Shown: positions 17,079 through 25,789 of the stretch, piece by piece
How positions within the stretch are numbered: position 1 is the stretch's first letter
How the letters are laid out: each line of letters starts with the position of its first letter
Assembly (NCBI RefSeq): GCF_000381745.1
Contig: NZ_KB906969.1
Span: forward strand, 94,517 to 158,516
DNA: 64,000 bases
Reading direction: 5' to 3'
Source: Psychromonas ossibalaenae ATCC BAA-1528
GTDB taxonomy: Bacteria > Pseudomonadota > Gammaproteobacteria > Enterobacterales > Psychromonadaceae
Notes under the pieces: generated by a model
Told to the model about the DNA's origin: nothing
Seen by the model: only the letters and a program-made list of their open reading frames with translations
The model's database searches: none
Made by a program: the position numbers and the translations under genes

Positions 17079-17732
17079 ATGGACAAAAAGCAACTAAAAA
17101 TATCTATCTTAGCAGATAACCCGAACAGCTGGATTATGCCCTATATCCACAATTTAATAGGTAAATTAACCGACTTACATCATCATGCACTATTAATTCA
17201 AAACCAGCAGCAGATAACTCCAAGCGATATCGTTTTTATACTTGCCTGCGAGAAAATTGTTCCGCCAACAACATTATCACTAAGTCAGCACAATTTAGTT
17301 ATACATGAAAGTGCCTTACCCTATGGAAAAGGCTGGTCTCCACTAACCTGGCAAATATTAGATGGAAAAAAACGAATCCCCATCACTCTGTTTGAAGCAG
17401 ACGAAAAAGTTGATGCTGGTGATATCTATTTTCAAGAAATGATGAATTTTGAAGGCCATGAATTAGTTGATGAATTACACCAGATACAAGGACAAGCAAC
17501 CATTCGATTATGTCTTAAATTTATCGATGCGTACCCTGATGTCAAAGGGATTAAGCAGACAGGCAGGGAGTCATATTTTCCGCAAAGAACCGCAAAAGAC
17601 AGTCAGGTCTCAGTTAATAACACCATTGAAGAGTTATTTAATAATTTCAGAGTCGCTGACAATGAAAAGTACCCCGTTTTTTTCGAACTGCACGGTAAAA
17701 GATACAATCTAAAAATTGAAAAAGTTAATTAA
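17079..17732 (+). CDS. Second formyltransferase-fold protein of the sugar cluster
   Basis: A 217-residue formyltransferase-fold protein, related in motif order to the one encoded at 14620 but clearly divergent. The signature reads IHESALPYGKGWSPLTWQIL, followed by KVDAGDIYFQ; the His and Asp positions are kept but the usual Asn two before the His is Val. The C-terminal FRVADNEKYPVFFELHGKRY resembles the MLDAESYPKAF tail of the other copy, so both belong to the same subfamily. The ATG at 17079 has a GGAAA site seven bases ahead and is preferred to the TTG at 17049. As the last gene of the plus-strand block, directly after the deacetylase, it is the best candidate for re-acylating the freed amine. 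Confidence 0.75.
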   Translation: MDKKQLKISILADNPNSWIMPYIHNLIGKLTDLHHHALLIQNQQQITPSDIVFILACEKIVPPTTLSLSQHNLVIHESALPYGKGWSPLTWQILDGKKRIPITLFEADEKVDAGDIYFQEMMNFEGHELVDELHQIQGQATIRLCLKFIDAYPDVKGIKQTGRESYFPQRTAKDSQVSVNNTIEELFNNFRVADNEKYPVFFELHGKRYNLKIEKVN

Positions 17733-17755
17733 ACCAACAGCCACAAACAAAACTA

Positions 17756-17790
17756 TAGCTATCTATTACTAATATAGAAATAGATAGCTA
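17756..17790. terminator. Convergent terminator hairpin between sugar operon and maf
   Basis: TAGCTATCTATT and AATAGATAGCTA form a perfect 12-bp stem with an 11-base loop, 24 bases after the last sugar gene and 43 bases before the convergent maf stop. The flanking T-run is poor, so it may rely on Rho or work as an RNA-stabilising stem. Confidence 0.65.
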
Positions 17791-17832
17791 GTCAGCTGAT
17801 AACGGGCTAGCTTTTATATATAAAAACAAATA

Positions 17833-19821
17833 TTAAATTTTAGATGGTTTGTTATAGTTGTTGTTGAGTTCCTCAAGAAGCCACTCAAAATGCTCATTCA
17901 TAACGGCTAAACAAAATTTAATGTACTTTTCCTGCTGCTGTGCATCTTCATATAAATGAGCATTAGTCATAATATTTGACTGCATATAGGTCAGTGTGCC
18001 GTTCATAAAGCGGTGAAAAAGCTGCTTACTAGTATCACCATGGAAATTTATTAGAAATTTATACTGAGCAGTAAAAGCCTTGGCCAGGTCTACACGAGAT
18101 TTCACATTCTTACTCAAAGAGACCAAAGTTTCTATATGCTTTTTAAACTCAGGTAATAAAGCTTCAAATTTTTGTTCTGGGTGAATCATAAGGTAATCTT
18201 TATTGTCAAAACTATCAAAAAGCATTTGTTTGGTCATTTCAGATTTTTCGATTAATTCTGCGAATTCAGGTAAATCAGCAGATTTAACCGCTTGAGTTAA
18301 CTGAACTTTTGCTCCATCACTGCAGTTCACACAGGTCACATCAGGGTTTGCCTGCAGAAGCATTTCCAGCATCATGCGCGAATTATCAAAAAACTGAGTT
18401 GTGTGGACCTTTTCAACAAAATTACCCTCGACCTCAAAATCCCCCTTCATCTCTTTTCTATGCTGCTCGGCATCTGCATCAAAATATAAACTGCCCTTTG
18501 AGTGGTGATATTCTTCTGATTTATAGCCGTAATCCACACCAAACAGATACATATTTTTAAAGCCCATCGCAACAGCAGCCGATGTCGCAGTATTGGTCAC
18601 GGTCGGATTACAAAAGGCTATTTGTGCATATTTGTCCGAAATAAACTGGCTCATAAAAGCACTGCCTGCATCATCATATTTTAAAATAAGGTGTGCTTGT
18701 TTAAATAACTTTAATATTTCAGGATAAACCGTATTTAAACTAATTAAATTTATCTGCTTTAATTTTTCTTTATGTCCAACTTGATCAACCCACTCAAATA
18801 AGGCGGCTGTCCTTTCAGTCTCTGCATGAAAGTCAGGCGTAATACCATAATCCAATAAGGGTTTTAATGCTGTACCGCAAGAAAATATAATCACTTTTCC
18901 TTGATGGTCTTTCAAAAAGGCTAAATTATCATCTAGCGAAGGGCCGTTACCAACAATAAAGATCGGGATATCACGTTTAACTTCTTTTGCTTTTTTTAAT
19001 ATGCTGGGAAACTGATGCGTTGAAATATTTGAAAGCGTATGTGTTAAGCTGATTATTTCATCTTCGAAGAACCCCCAGCCGCTGACATAACGATAAGCGA
19101 GATCATGCACTTTTTGATAAGCCTCATCGGTCTGCTCACTGAAATAGTGACGATAAAGATACATTTTAGCAACGTTGAAATACCCCTGACGTTTAAAGAT
19201 CCTTGCTATTTCATTAACAAAAGATGCGGCATTACCACCAACTTGAAGTGTTAACTGCCCTCCGCGTTCAAAACAGCCGACAATCATATTACCTATATCA
19301 ATGCTGTGAAGGGTACAGTAAAAACAGTCAGGATCTGGTTCAAAAACAAAAGCATAGCGTATATCATGTGCATCAAACATCCCCTGCAAATGATAACCGA
19401 GGCCGGTTCCCATAAAGGCAATAAAATCGATCTGTTCGTTTTTATGTAAAACGGTTTGATATTTATAACCAATCTCACTGCCTCGGCGCTTCACCATTTT
19501 TCCTAAAACTCTCTCATGCTCAAATTTACCGCTGCCGTCTTTTGCCACATGATAGGTAATATTACGCGGATCTTTTAAAAATGCCTCAACTTGAGCATCG
19601 CTTAATTTTTTAGGATCATCCTGATAAATCAAACTGCCGTTTGAAACCAGGTTTAAAAAACCATTTTCATCAAATATTAACTTCACCCGAGTGGGCGTAT
19701 ATTCTTTATAAAAATTATAAACATCAGGCAGGTACTTTTTTAACACCGCCATATTATTAACAAATGTTGCTCGTAGTACTTTAGTCTGGATATCTAATAG
19801 CGGATCGATTTGCTGGGCCAT
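17833..19821 (-). CDS. maf: Maf family flagellin nonulosonic acid transferase
   Basis: A 662-residue motility accessory factor (DUF115, MptE-like fold). Maf proteins transfer pseudaminic or legionaminic acid from the CMP-sugar to Ser/Thr of flagellin in the cytoplasm. The central DUF115 core is recognisable from about residue 295: FIVGNGPSLDDNLAFL, FSCGTALKPLLDYGI, then DFHAETERTA and LFGVDYGYK. The N-terminal region (MAQQIDPLLDIQ onward) and helical C-terminal part match full-length Maf proteins. The gene converges on the sugar operon and lies behind fliD, so donor synthesis, transferase and acceptor flagellin are encoded within 18 kb. A weaker sigma-54 site is just upstream. Confidence 0.9.
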   Translation of the reverse strand: MAQQIDPLLDIQTKVLRATFVNNMAVLKKYLPDVYNFYKEYTPTRVKLIFDENGFLNLVSNGSLIYQDDPKKLSDAQVEAFLKDPRNITYHVAKDGSGKFEHERVLGKMVKRRGSEIGYKYQTVLHKNEQIDFIAFMGTGLGYHLQGMFDAHDIRYAFVFEPDPDCFYCTLHSIDIGNMIVGCFERGGQLTLQVGGNAASFVNEIARIFKRQGYFNVAKMYLYRHYFSEQTDEAYQKVHDLAYRYVSGWGFFEDEIISLTHTLSNISTHQFPSILKKAKEVKRDIPIFIVGNGPSLDDNLAFLKDHQGKVIIFSCGTALKPLLDYGITPDFHAETERTAALFEWVDQVGHKEKLKQINLISLNTVYPEILKLFKQAHLILKYDDAGSAFMSQFISDKYAQIAFCNPTVTNTATSAAVAMGFKNMYLFGVDYGYKSEEYHHSKGSLYFDADAEQHRKEMKGDFEVEGNFVEKVHTTQFFDNSRMMLEMLLQANPDVTCVNCSDGAKVQLTQAVKSADLPEFAELIEKSEMTKQMLFDSFDNKDYLMIHPEQKFEALLPEFKKHIETLVSLSKNVKSRVDLAKAFTAQYKFLINFHGDTSKQLFHRFMNGTLTYMQSNIMTNAHLYEDAQQQEKYIKFCLAVMNEHFEWLLEELNNNYNKPSKI

Positions 19822-19869
19822 AATTTTGATTCTCTGAAGTGGCGAATAGATTAATTATATCGGGGAGGA

Positions 19870-19886
19870 AGCAAGTTGCTATCCAC
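19870..19886 (-). promoter_or_regulatory. Possible sigma-54 promoter for maf
   Basis: On the minus strand TGTGGATAGCAACTTGCTT has GG and GC ten bases apart and a perfect TTGCTT, but the -24 block GGATAG departs from GGCACG. It lies about 50 bases before the maf ATG and just after the fliD terminator, where a new promoter is needed. Confidence 0.55.
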
Positions 19887-19910
19887 AATTAAAAAGTCTT
19901 CGGAATTAAT

Positions 19911-19951
19911 AAAAAAAACGTGCGCATTATCTAGTTATTAGCTAATGCGCA
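19911..19951 (-). terminator. Rho-independent terminator of fliD
   Basis: TGCGCATTA and TAATGCGCA form a perfect 9-bp stem with a 13-base loop; on the minus strand it is followed by CG and eight T. It starts 27 bases after the fliD stop and cuts maf off from read-through. Confidence 0.9.
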
Positions 19952-19977
19952 GTTATATAGACAATATTTTGTATGAG

Positions 19978-22032
19978 TTAACTTTCTCGTGTATATCCAG
20001 GTAAGGCATCCAGAGCACTTTTCAAATAGCCCATGGTATTATTAAGGCTGGAAACCGCAATATCCATGGCATTAAAGTCTTTATATAAACGCGCTTCCAG
20101 CTTTTCCATACGGTAGGTTAAATTTTCTTCCTGCTTTTCAAGATCAGTTATTTTTTTGTACAGCGAGTCAACTTTACCGTCTATAGTTCCTTCACTTAAG
20201 TCCACATCCCCGCTGGTTCCCGAGATACTTTTATCAATAATACTGGTAAGTAGATTATTCATGACCACAGTCATGCCTTCAGCAAAAGTAACATCACCGC
20301 GGCTGCCTAAAGCGCCGCCTTCAATAAGTAACTTGATACCACTGGAATCACCATTTTCAGATAACAAGTACTGGCCGTCACCAAGTGCATCTTGACCGTC
20401 TATTTTCCCTTCAACATTCACTCCAGCAGTGCCTGACTGCACATCAATACCGAGATCTGCCAGAAAGTTTGTATCCACTTCAGTGAAAGCAACACTTGAT
20501 GAAGATCCGTATTTATTAGAGGTAAAGGAAAGTTTACCTGCATCTTCAATTATTTTAAGGCTGATACCTTTCTCGATAAAAGTCGGATCGGAATTTATTT
20601 TTGACTGCAGCTCTGTTGCTAAATCACCAATCGAGGCATAAGTTGCCTGATCAAGTACAATATCACTGGATAATGTACCATCAACGCGCATTTTAAAAGT
20701 GTCGTTATCCGCATCAATAGTCAAGTTATTGACTGCTGCTCCAGTTAACGAGCCCTGTGTCGCTAACTGCGTTACCTCGACACTATAGGTCCCCGGTTTA
20801 GTCAAGCTGTTACTGCTGTCAAAAGAGATAAATGAATCACTGGCGGCACCCGATGCAGTAAAGAAATCAGCCACTCCATCCATATCGCCTTTTAATACAT
20901 CGGCAAATTTAGTCGCATCTAATTCCAGAGTGCCATCTCGATTAGTTAAAATACCCAGATCTGCAAAACTATGCACCGAACCTTCAATATGATCAACAGT
21001 TGTATTTAAAACGCCGCGCATCAGGCTCTCTATATTTCGCACCGTCGCATCACCGTTCAAAATACCGTTTGTCTGCCCCTGGCCGTTAAAGACAGTTAAC
21101 TCGTTCATTTTTGTAATAGTGCTATTGTAATTATCTACAAATGCCTGAATCTGATCTTCTACTTTACTGGTATCTTTACTGATATTTAGTTTTACTGTTT
21201 TACCAACTTCTGTTTCACCATTAATGTTAAGCGTTACCCCTTCAATAACACTGCTGATCTCATTGCTGTCACGGGTAATAGTTATACCGTTCATAACAAT
21301 TTCTGCATCTTGTGCTTCTGAGGTCTGCTCTAAATTTTTATCTGCAGCGCTATATACAAAGCGTGATAATCCCGATGTATCAGTATTATTACCGTCATCG
21401 TCCGTTACCGTTAACTCAACCGCATTCTGCTCTCCAGTCTCTTTGCTGGTCAGTACTAGGCGGTAGTTTGTTCCGTCATTAATAATTGAGGCGCTGACGC
21501 TATAATCCCCTTCATTAATCGCATCACGCATGCCGGTCAGTGAGTTATTGGTATTATCAATGGTTAACTTTTCAATGGGTTTATCAGCATCAACAGCAAA
21601 AGCAGTATTACCAACGCCGCTGTAACTGCCGTAACGCAGCTGTATTTCACCAGTACCAACAGGGTCATTGACACTGGAGAAAGAACTCGCTGAAGATGAG
21701 ACAAGTGTATGGGATTGAGCACGCTGATTAACTTCAAACTCCCAGCTTCCTGTTTCTGCGCCAATACCTAATTTTGCATCAAGAATATCACTGTCACTAG
21801 TGGTTGAGCTGGCAGCTGAAAAAGTTGAACTCAGCGCGAGATCTTTATAGGAGGATTTAAAAGTAGATAGTTCACTGTTAAGCGTGCCGTAAGCTGAAAT
21901 CTGTGCAGTAGCTTCAGCGGCAGATTTAGTCATTTTAGCCAGAGCCGGATCTTTTTCCGCGCCTACAATCGCTTGAACGATACTGTTGATATCAAGCCCG
22001 GAACCTAGACCCGTTGAGGTGATTGAAGACAT
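19978..22032 (-). CDS. fliD: Flagellar filament cap protein FliD (HAP2)
   Basis: Forms the cap at the filament tip under which exported flagellin folds. The 684-residue protein starts SSITSTGLGSGLDINSIV, the typical FliD N-terminal signature, and ends with the coiled-coil C-terminus (KKITDLEKQEENLTYRMEKL, then the closing LYKDFNAMDIAVSSLN). The long middle part contains the Ser/Thr-rich D2/D3 region, giving a length like Vibrio FliD rather than the 470 residues of enterics. The ATG at 22030-22032 is chosen over the GTG at 22036 because AAGGAG lies five bases before it. It has its own sigma-54 promoter and terminator. Confidence 0.93.
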   Translation of the reverse strand: MSSITSTGLGSGLDINSIVQAIVGAEKDPALAKMTKSAAEATAQISAYGTLNSELSTFKSSYKDLALSSTFSAASSTTSDSDILDAKLGIGAETGSWEFEVNQRAQSHTLVSSSASSFSSVNDPVGTGEIQLRYGSYSGVGNTAFAVDADKPIEKLTIDNTNNSLTGMRDAINEGDYSVSASIINDGTNYRLVLTSKETGEQNAVELTVTDDDGNNTDTSGLSRFVYSAADKNLEQTSEAQDAEIVMNGITITRDSNEISSVIEGVTLNINGETEVGKTVKLNISKDTSKVEDQIQAFVDNYNSTITKMNELTVFNGQGQTNGILNGDATVRNIESLMRGVLNTTVDHIEGSVHSFADLGILTNRDGTLELDATKFADVLKGDMDGVADFFTASGAASDSFISFDSSNSLTKPGTYSVEVTQLATQGSLTGAAVNNLTIDADNDTFKMRVDGTLSSDIVLDQATYASIGDLATELQSKINSDPTFIEKGISLKIIEDAGKLSFTSNKYGSSSSVAFTEVDTNFLADLGIDVQSGTAGVNVEGKIDGQDALGDGQYLLSENGDSSGIKLLIEGGALGSRGDVTFAEGMTVVMNNLLTSIIDKSISGTSGDVDLSEGTIDGKVDSLYKKITDLEKQEENLTYRMEKLEARLYKDFNAMDIAVSSLNNTMGYLKSALDALPGYTRES

Positions 22033-22100
22033 AAACACTCCTTACTTACTTAACAGAAAACGATCAGCACTTAACTTATTAAATGCAGACAACATTTTAC

Positions 22101-22117
22101 TGCAAGATTCAGACCAT
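22101..22117 (-). promoter_or_regulatory. Sigma-54 promoter for fliD
   Basis: Minus-strand ATGGTCTGAATCTTGCA has the -24 GG and -12 GC ten bases apart and TTGCA at -12. It lies about 70 bases before the fliD ATG in the 247-base gap after flaG. The same GGTCTnAAT core occurs in the flrB promoter, which suggests a shared activation level. Confidence 0.75.
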
Positions 22118-22279
22118 ATAACATATTTTAATAACATAAAGGCGAATAATATAATTAAGGAATATTATTTAACTTTATCCTATCAAGTATAGTTACTTAC
22201 ACTATTCCCGGGGCTCACTTTAACCTTTTCATTATCTGAGAAGTGAAGGATAAAACCTCTGCCCCGCGCATTACAAAAA

Positions 22280-22663
22280 TCATACTTTGGTATCAAACAA
22301 AATACCGGCAACATCATCCATTTTTTTAAGCAGTACCATTAAATCTTCCGACGGAATCTGGCGAATGACCTCCTCCGTTTCGACATCTGTTACCGATACA
22401 ATATCTTTACCTAACTGTTCATCCACACTAAATGACAGATTACGCTGCATGCTCTGCATAAAGGCATTCATCTCTTCAACAACATGCTCAACCTCTTCCG
22501 GTACAGCCTGCTTCTTTTCCTGATCAGGTTTTACTTCCGCGGCCGGTTTTAATTCCGTAACACTTTTTTCCACCTCGACAGGTTTCACCGTTGGCTCTGA
22601 AGCTGTATTTTTTTCCATACCAGTCATGTTGGGCGATGCTGCAGTAACATTTAAATCAGACAT
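22280..22663 (-). CDS. flaG: FlaG family flagellar protein
   Basis: A 127-residue protein with a variable, charged N-terminal half and the conserved FlaG C-terminal domain: LSFSVDEQLGKDIVSVTDVE followed by IRQIPSEDLMVLLKKMDD. FlaG limits filament length in Pseudomonas and Campylobacter; the mechanism is not settled. AGGAGG lies four bases before the ATG, the strongest ribosome site I saw in this region. Gene order flagellin-flaG-fliD matches Vibrio and Shewanella. The flagellin terminator lies between the flagellin stop and this gene, so flaG is probably expressed at a lower level by read-through or its own promoter. Confidence 0.9.
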   Translation of the reverse strand: MSDLNVTAASPNMTGMEKNTASEPTVKPVEVEKSVTELKPAAEVKPDQEKKQAVPEEVEHVVEEMNAFMQSMQRNLSFSVDEQLGKDIVSVTDVETEEVIRQIPSEDLMVLLKKMDDVAGILFDTKV

Positions 22664-22700
22664 ATAACCTCCTATTTATTCAACCCGTTAATGGCAAAAA

Positions 22701-22722
22701 AGCCCCCTATTACTAGGGAGCT
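22701..22722 (-). terminator. Terminator after the flagellin gene
   Basis: AGCCCCCTA and TAGGGAGCT pair over nine positions with one mismatch and a 4-base loop; on the minus strand the stem is followed by six T. It begins about 34 bases after the flagellin stop. Confidence 0.85.
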
Positions 22723-22755
22723 AAATTATTGCCTATTTTAACTAGCTACCCCAAC

Positions 22756-24738
22756 TTAGCCAAGAAGAGAAAGTACACTTTGTGATGACGCATTTGCCTG
22801 CGCTAACATTGATGTACCCGCTTGTTGTAAGATCTGCGATTTACTCATTTTTGACGTTTCAGCCGCGAAATCCGCATCCTGAATTCGTGAGTTTGCCGCC
22901 GAGATGTTCTGCGATACATTCTCTAAGTTAGAAATAGTAGAGCCTAGACGGTTTTGAATCGCACCAAGGTTTGCTCGAGATTCAGTGATTTTATTCAGTG
23001 CATCATCGATACGGTCAATACTGTTTGACGCATTGGCGGCCGTAGTAACACTTAGACCAATACCTACGGCTGTATCACTACCGCCCATATCAGTAACACC
23101 CAGTTTAGCTAGTGCTGTATCTTTAAGCGCTTCGGTGTTTGCAGAACTGGTAACAATCACATCTTTACCGTTTTCACCAGTCAAGGTAACCGAACCAGCA
23201 GTGAACCCTGTCACGGCGGAAGTATCAACACCGCCTTGTGTAATATCGCCGTCGGTGGTTTCTAAAGTAATATCTTGACCTGATGATGAGGTTAATATCA
23301 ATGAACCGGTATCTTCATTAGTTGATGCAACAACCCCTTGCACCCCTGAATTGTTGATTGCTCCAACTAACGCATCCATTGTTGCTTGACCAGACATTGC
23401 GGTTGTCATATCAATTGATACACCATTAATAATAACTCCAGTGTCCTCATTAGCCGCTGAGATAAGGATCTCCATCTCTACCGTAGTTGTTGCCGAAGCT
23501 GTTACCCCGGTTTCTCCAGAAATAGCATTGATGGCAAAGGCTTTATCAGCAGCCGTTGTACCTGTTACCGCGCCTAAATCAACACCGTTTACCTGGATAC
23601 TATCATTTGCAGTAATGGCCGTACTGGCAACAGCCCCGCCTTTGACAACATCCGATCCGGTTGATTCATTAAAGCCCATCTGCTGCAGCTGTGTGGTACC
23701 CGTTGTACCAACAGTGCTGCCGGCAGCGCTCGCATCAACTAAACCAACTTCAATTGCACTTCCGTCAGCACTGGTTAATGATACATAACCTTGATAATCG
23801 CCTGCCACCATACCAGAGCCTGCAAGTACACCGTCAACATCAATCTGTTCACCGGTATCATTACTTAAAACTAAACCACCTTCACTGCTTAATGATGCGG
23901 TCACACCAGCAACATCACGGTTAATCGTATCAACTAAATCACTCGAACTAGATGTCGTTCCTAATGTTACGCCGTTAATCTCAAGGCCATTTGTAACACC
24001 AGAAATATCACCAGTCCCTTCTACCGTATTATAGGCAGAGGCTGTAACTCCGGTTAGGCCTGTTTGAACATTAATCATATCTTTTACAACGACCGCAGCA
24101 TCACCGGCAGCTGTAACATCAGCACCGGTTAAAGCAACACCATTAACTGTTACAGATGCAGTTAAAATAGCTGTAGCGGTATTTGCACGCCCGCCGTTCA
24201 GATCACCCGTACCAGATACGGCATTCAGGTTAAGGTCTTTAGTGGTTACCGCATCAATCGAGAAAGACAGGGTTTCACCTGAGTTTGCACCGATCTGCAG
24301 TGTTGTTGATGAATTTGAACCGTCTAATAGTTTAGTCCCATTGAACTGTGTTGTGTCAGCGATACGGTCAAGCTCAGAGTAAAGCTGATCCACTTCTTTC
24401 TGGATTGACGCTCTGTTTGAAGAGGAGTTAGTATCATTGGCAGCCTGCACAGACAGTTCACGCATACGCTGCAGGATGTTAGTCATTTCATCCATTGAAC
24501 CCTCTGCGGTTTGTGCCATTGATATACCGTCATTAGCGTTACGCACGCCCTGGTTGATACCTTTAATCTGCGACTGCATACCTGTTGAGATAGCAAGACC
24601 GGCAGCATCATCTTTTGCGCTGTTGATACGTAAGCCAGAAGATAAACGTTCCATAGCCTGGTTACTAACTGATTGTGATTTGTTTAACTGACGTTGTGCA
24701 TTCAGCGACATTACGTTGGTGTTTACTACTGCAGCCAT
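22756..24738 (-). CDS. Flagellin with enlarged central region
   Basis: Filament subunit of 660 residues, about twice the usual polar flagellin. Residues 1-175 are the conserved D0/D1 N-terminus ([38 protein letters not shown]) and about 565-660 the C-terminus ([20 protein letters not shown], ending SVLSLLG). Between them lie four copies of the short Flagellin_IN-type motif, each x-x-V/I-N-G-V, near residues 196, 252, 381 and 435, alternating with Ser/Thr/Ala/Gly-rich sequence. Many Ser and Thr residues here could be Maf glycosylation sites. AAGGAG lies six bases before the ATG. Two sigma-28 promoters upstream fit class IV expression by FliA. No second flagellin gene is in the window. Confidence 0.93.
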   Translation of the reverse strand: MAAVVNTNVMSLNAQRQLNKSQSVSNQAMERLSSGLRINSAKDDAAGLAISTGMQSQIKGINQGVRNANDGISMAQTAEGSMDEMTNILQRMRELSVQAANDTNSSSNRASIQKEVDQLYSELDRIADTTQFNGTKLLDGSNSSTTLQIGANSGETLSFSIDAVTTKDLNLNAVSGTGDLNGGRANTATAILTASVTVNGVALTGADVTAAGDAAVVVKDMINVQTGLTGVTASAYNTVEGTGDISGVTNGLEINGVTLGTTSSSSDLVDTINRDVAGVTASLSSEGGLVLSNDTGEQIDVDGVLAGSGMVAGDYQGYVSLTSADGSAIEVGLVDASAAGSTVGTTGTTQLQQMGFNESTGSDVVKGGAVASTAITANDSIQVNGVDLGAVTGTTAADKAFAINAISGETGVTASATTTVEMEILISAANEDTGVIINGVSIDMTTAMSGQATMDALVGAINNSGVQGVVASTNEDTGSLILTSSSGQDITLETTDGDITQGGVDTSAVTGFTAGSVTLTGENGKDVIVTSSANTEALKDTALAKLGVTDMGGSDTAVGIGLSVTTAANASNSIDRIDDALNKITESRANLGAIQNRLGSTISNLENVSQNISAANSRIQDADFAAETSKMSKSQILQQAGTSMLAQANASSQSVLSLLG

Positions 24739-24816
24739 GATGTGCTCCTTGGTTATTTATTTTCTGACTTAAGTTTTCTAAAAACTTACGAATCAGTTTG
24801 ATTAAGTATGTATCTC

Positions 24817-24843
24817 TTATCGACCGCTTAAAAAATAACTTTA
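24817..24843 (-). promoter_or_regulatory. Sigma-28 (FliA) promoter, proximal copy
   Basis: Minus strand: TAAA, a 15-base spacer, then GTCGATAA, one base from the consensus TAAA-N15-GCCGATAA. It is about 80 bases before the flagellin ATG. Confidence 0.85.
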
Positions 24844-24905
24844 AAACTTTTTTAATTTATTTAACGGTTCATTTCAAAACAGTCGAATGTTCAGACTTAA
24901 TAAGG

Positions 24906-24932
24906 TTATCGACAGGTCAAAAAATAACTTTA
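24906..24932 (-). promoter_or_regulatory. Sigma-28 (FliA) promoter, distal copy
   Basis: Minus strand: CTAAA, a 15-base spacer, then GTCGATAA. It is 89 bases upstream of the proximal copy and shares the -10, most of the spacer (the run TTATTTTTT) and the -35, so the two look like products of a local duplication. Confidence 0.8.
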
Positions 24933-24982
24933 GGAAAAATGGGGAATTAATTTAACTGCTTCAGCAGGGAGGCAATAAATGT

Positions 24983-25004
24983 TTCCGGCCTAAGCAGGCC
25001 GGAA
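24983..25004. terminator. Hairpin after the MaoC-like gene
   Basis: TTCCGGCCT and AGGCCGGAA form a perfect 9-bp GC-rich stem with a 4-base loop, 30 bases past the MaoC-family stop. A T-run is lacking on the minus strand (AAACATTTATT follows), so termination may be partial. It also shields the flagellin promoters. Confidence 0.6.
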
Positions 25005-25033
25005 GCAAAAAACGAGTGAAGAATCAGCTGGAT

Positions 25034-25720
25034 TTAGAAATAAACCCGCACTACAGAAACAGCAACACAGCCGGGACGACGGGTATTTTTGATTTCAATG
25101 GAAATCTCTTTTTCAATCTCCAAACCGCGCTTAATCGGTGTCACTTTAATCAGGCGACTGTGTGCGCGCACCACACTGCCGGTTTTGACCGGATAGGGAA
25201 AGCGTACTTGGTTTAAGCCGTAATTAACCGTCATCTTAGCACTTGGATAGAGTGGTTTCTCCGGATTAACACTGTCGGTTAAACGCGGCAGCAGCGACAG
25301 CGTTAAAAAACCATGGGCGATAGTGGTTTTAAAAGGCGACTCTTTTTCGGCTTTTTCTACATCATTATGCAGCCACTGATGATCTTCAGTGACATCTGCA
25401 AAACGGTCAATGCGATCCTGTGTAATCTCCAGCCAGTCTCCCACATGCACCTCTTCCCCAATCTGTGCCCGCAGCTGCAGGAACAGTTCTCTTGCTTCAG
25501 GAGAAAGCTGTACCGGTTTTTGTGCCACGCTTATTGAGCGGCCGTCTTTTAAAATGGAGTACTCTTTAACCCAGGAAAGAAGCTGGCTTTTATTAGTATG
25601 TGCTTTTTTAATAAATAATGAGTAATAATCACGAATCGTCGGTGACATCCACTCTTTAAATTCAAAAGCAAATTTTTCCATAAATTCGACTTTATATTTA
25701 TTAATATCGATTTTTTTCAT
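25034..25720 (-). CDS. MaoC-like hydratase (R-specific enoyl-CoA hydratase family)
   Basis: A 228-residue protein with an N-terminal helical extension (about 1-85) and a C-terminal MaoC hot-dog domain. The hydratase motif is seen in the stretch FADVTEDHQWLHND followed by TIAHGFLTLSLLP, which supplies the Asp-His pair used to add water to trans-2-enoyl-CoA. Such enzymes feed (R)-3-hydroxyacyl-CoA to polyester synthesis or fatty acid metabolism; nothing nearby narrows this down. A GGAA site lies about eight bases before the ATG. It stands as a single gene between the flagellin and pyrF, bounded by hairpins, so it probably has its own promoter. Domain assignment is confident; substrate unknown. 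Confidence 0.85.
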   Translation of the reverse strand: MKKIDINKYKVEFMEKFAFEFKEWMSPTIRDYYSLFIKKAHTNKSQLLSWVKEYSILKDGRSISVAQKPVQLSPEARELFLQLRAQIGEEVHVGDWLEITQDRIDRFADVTEDHQWLHNDVEKAEKESPFKTTIAHGFLTLSLLPRLTDSVNPEKPLYPSAKMTVNYGLNQVRFPYPVKTGSVVRAHSRLIKVTPIKRGLEIEKEISIEIKNTRRPGCVAVSVVRVYF

Positions 25721-25789
25721 TGAACAGTTCCAGCTTTTAAACCGCAGGAGAGCTCTTCCGGTTTAAAAGGTTTTTAACTTACAGGATGA

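Noticed and set aside
22715..22740. GG-N10-GC spacing upstream of flaG as a possible sigma-54 site.
   Set aside because: The -12 block reads TAGC rather than TTGC and it overlaps the flagellin terminator.
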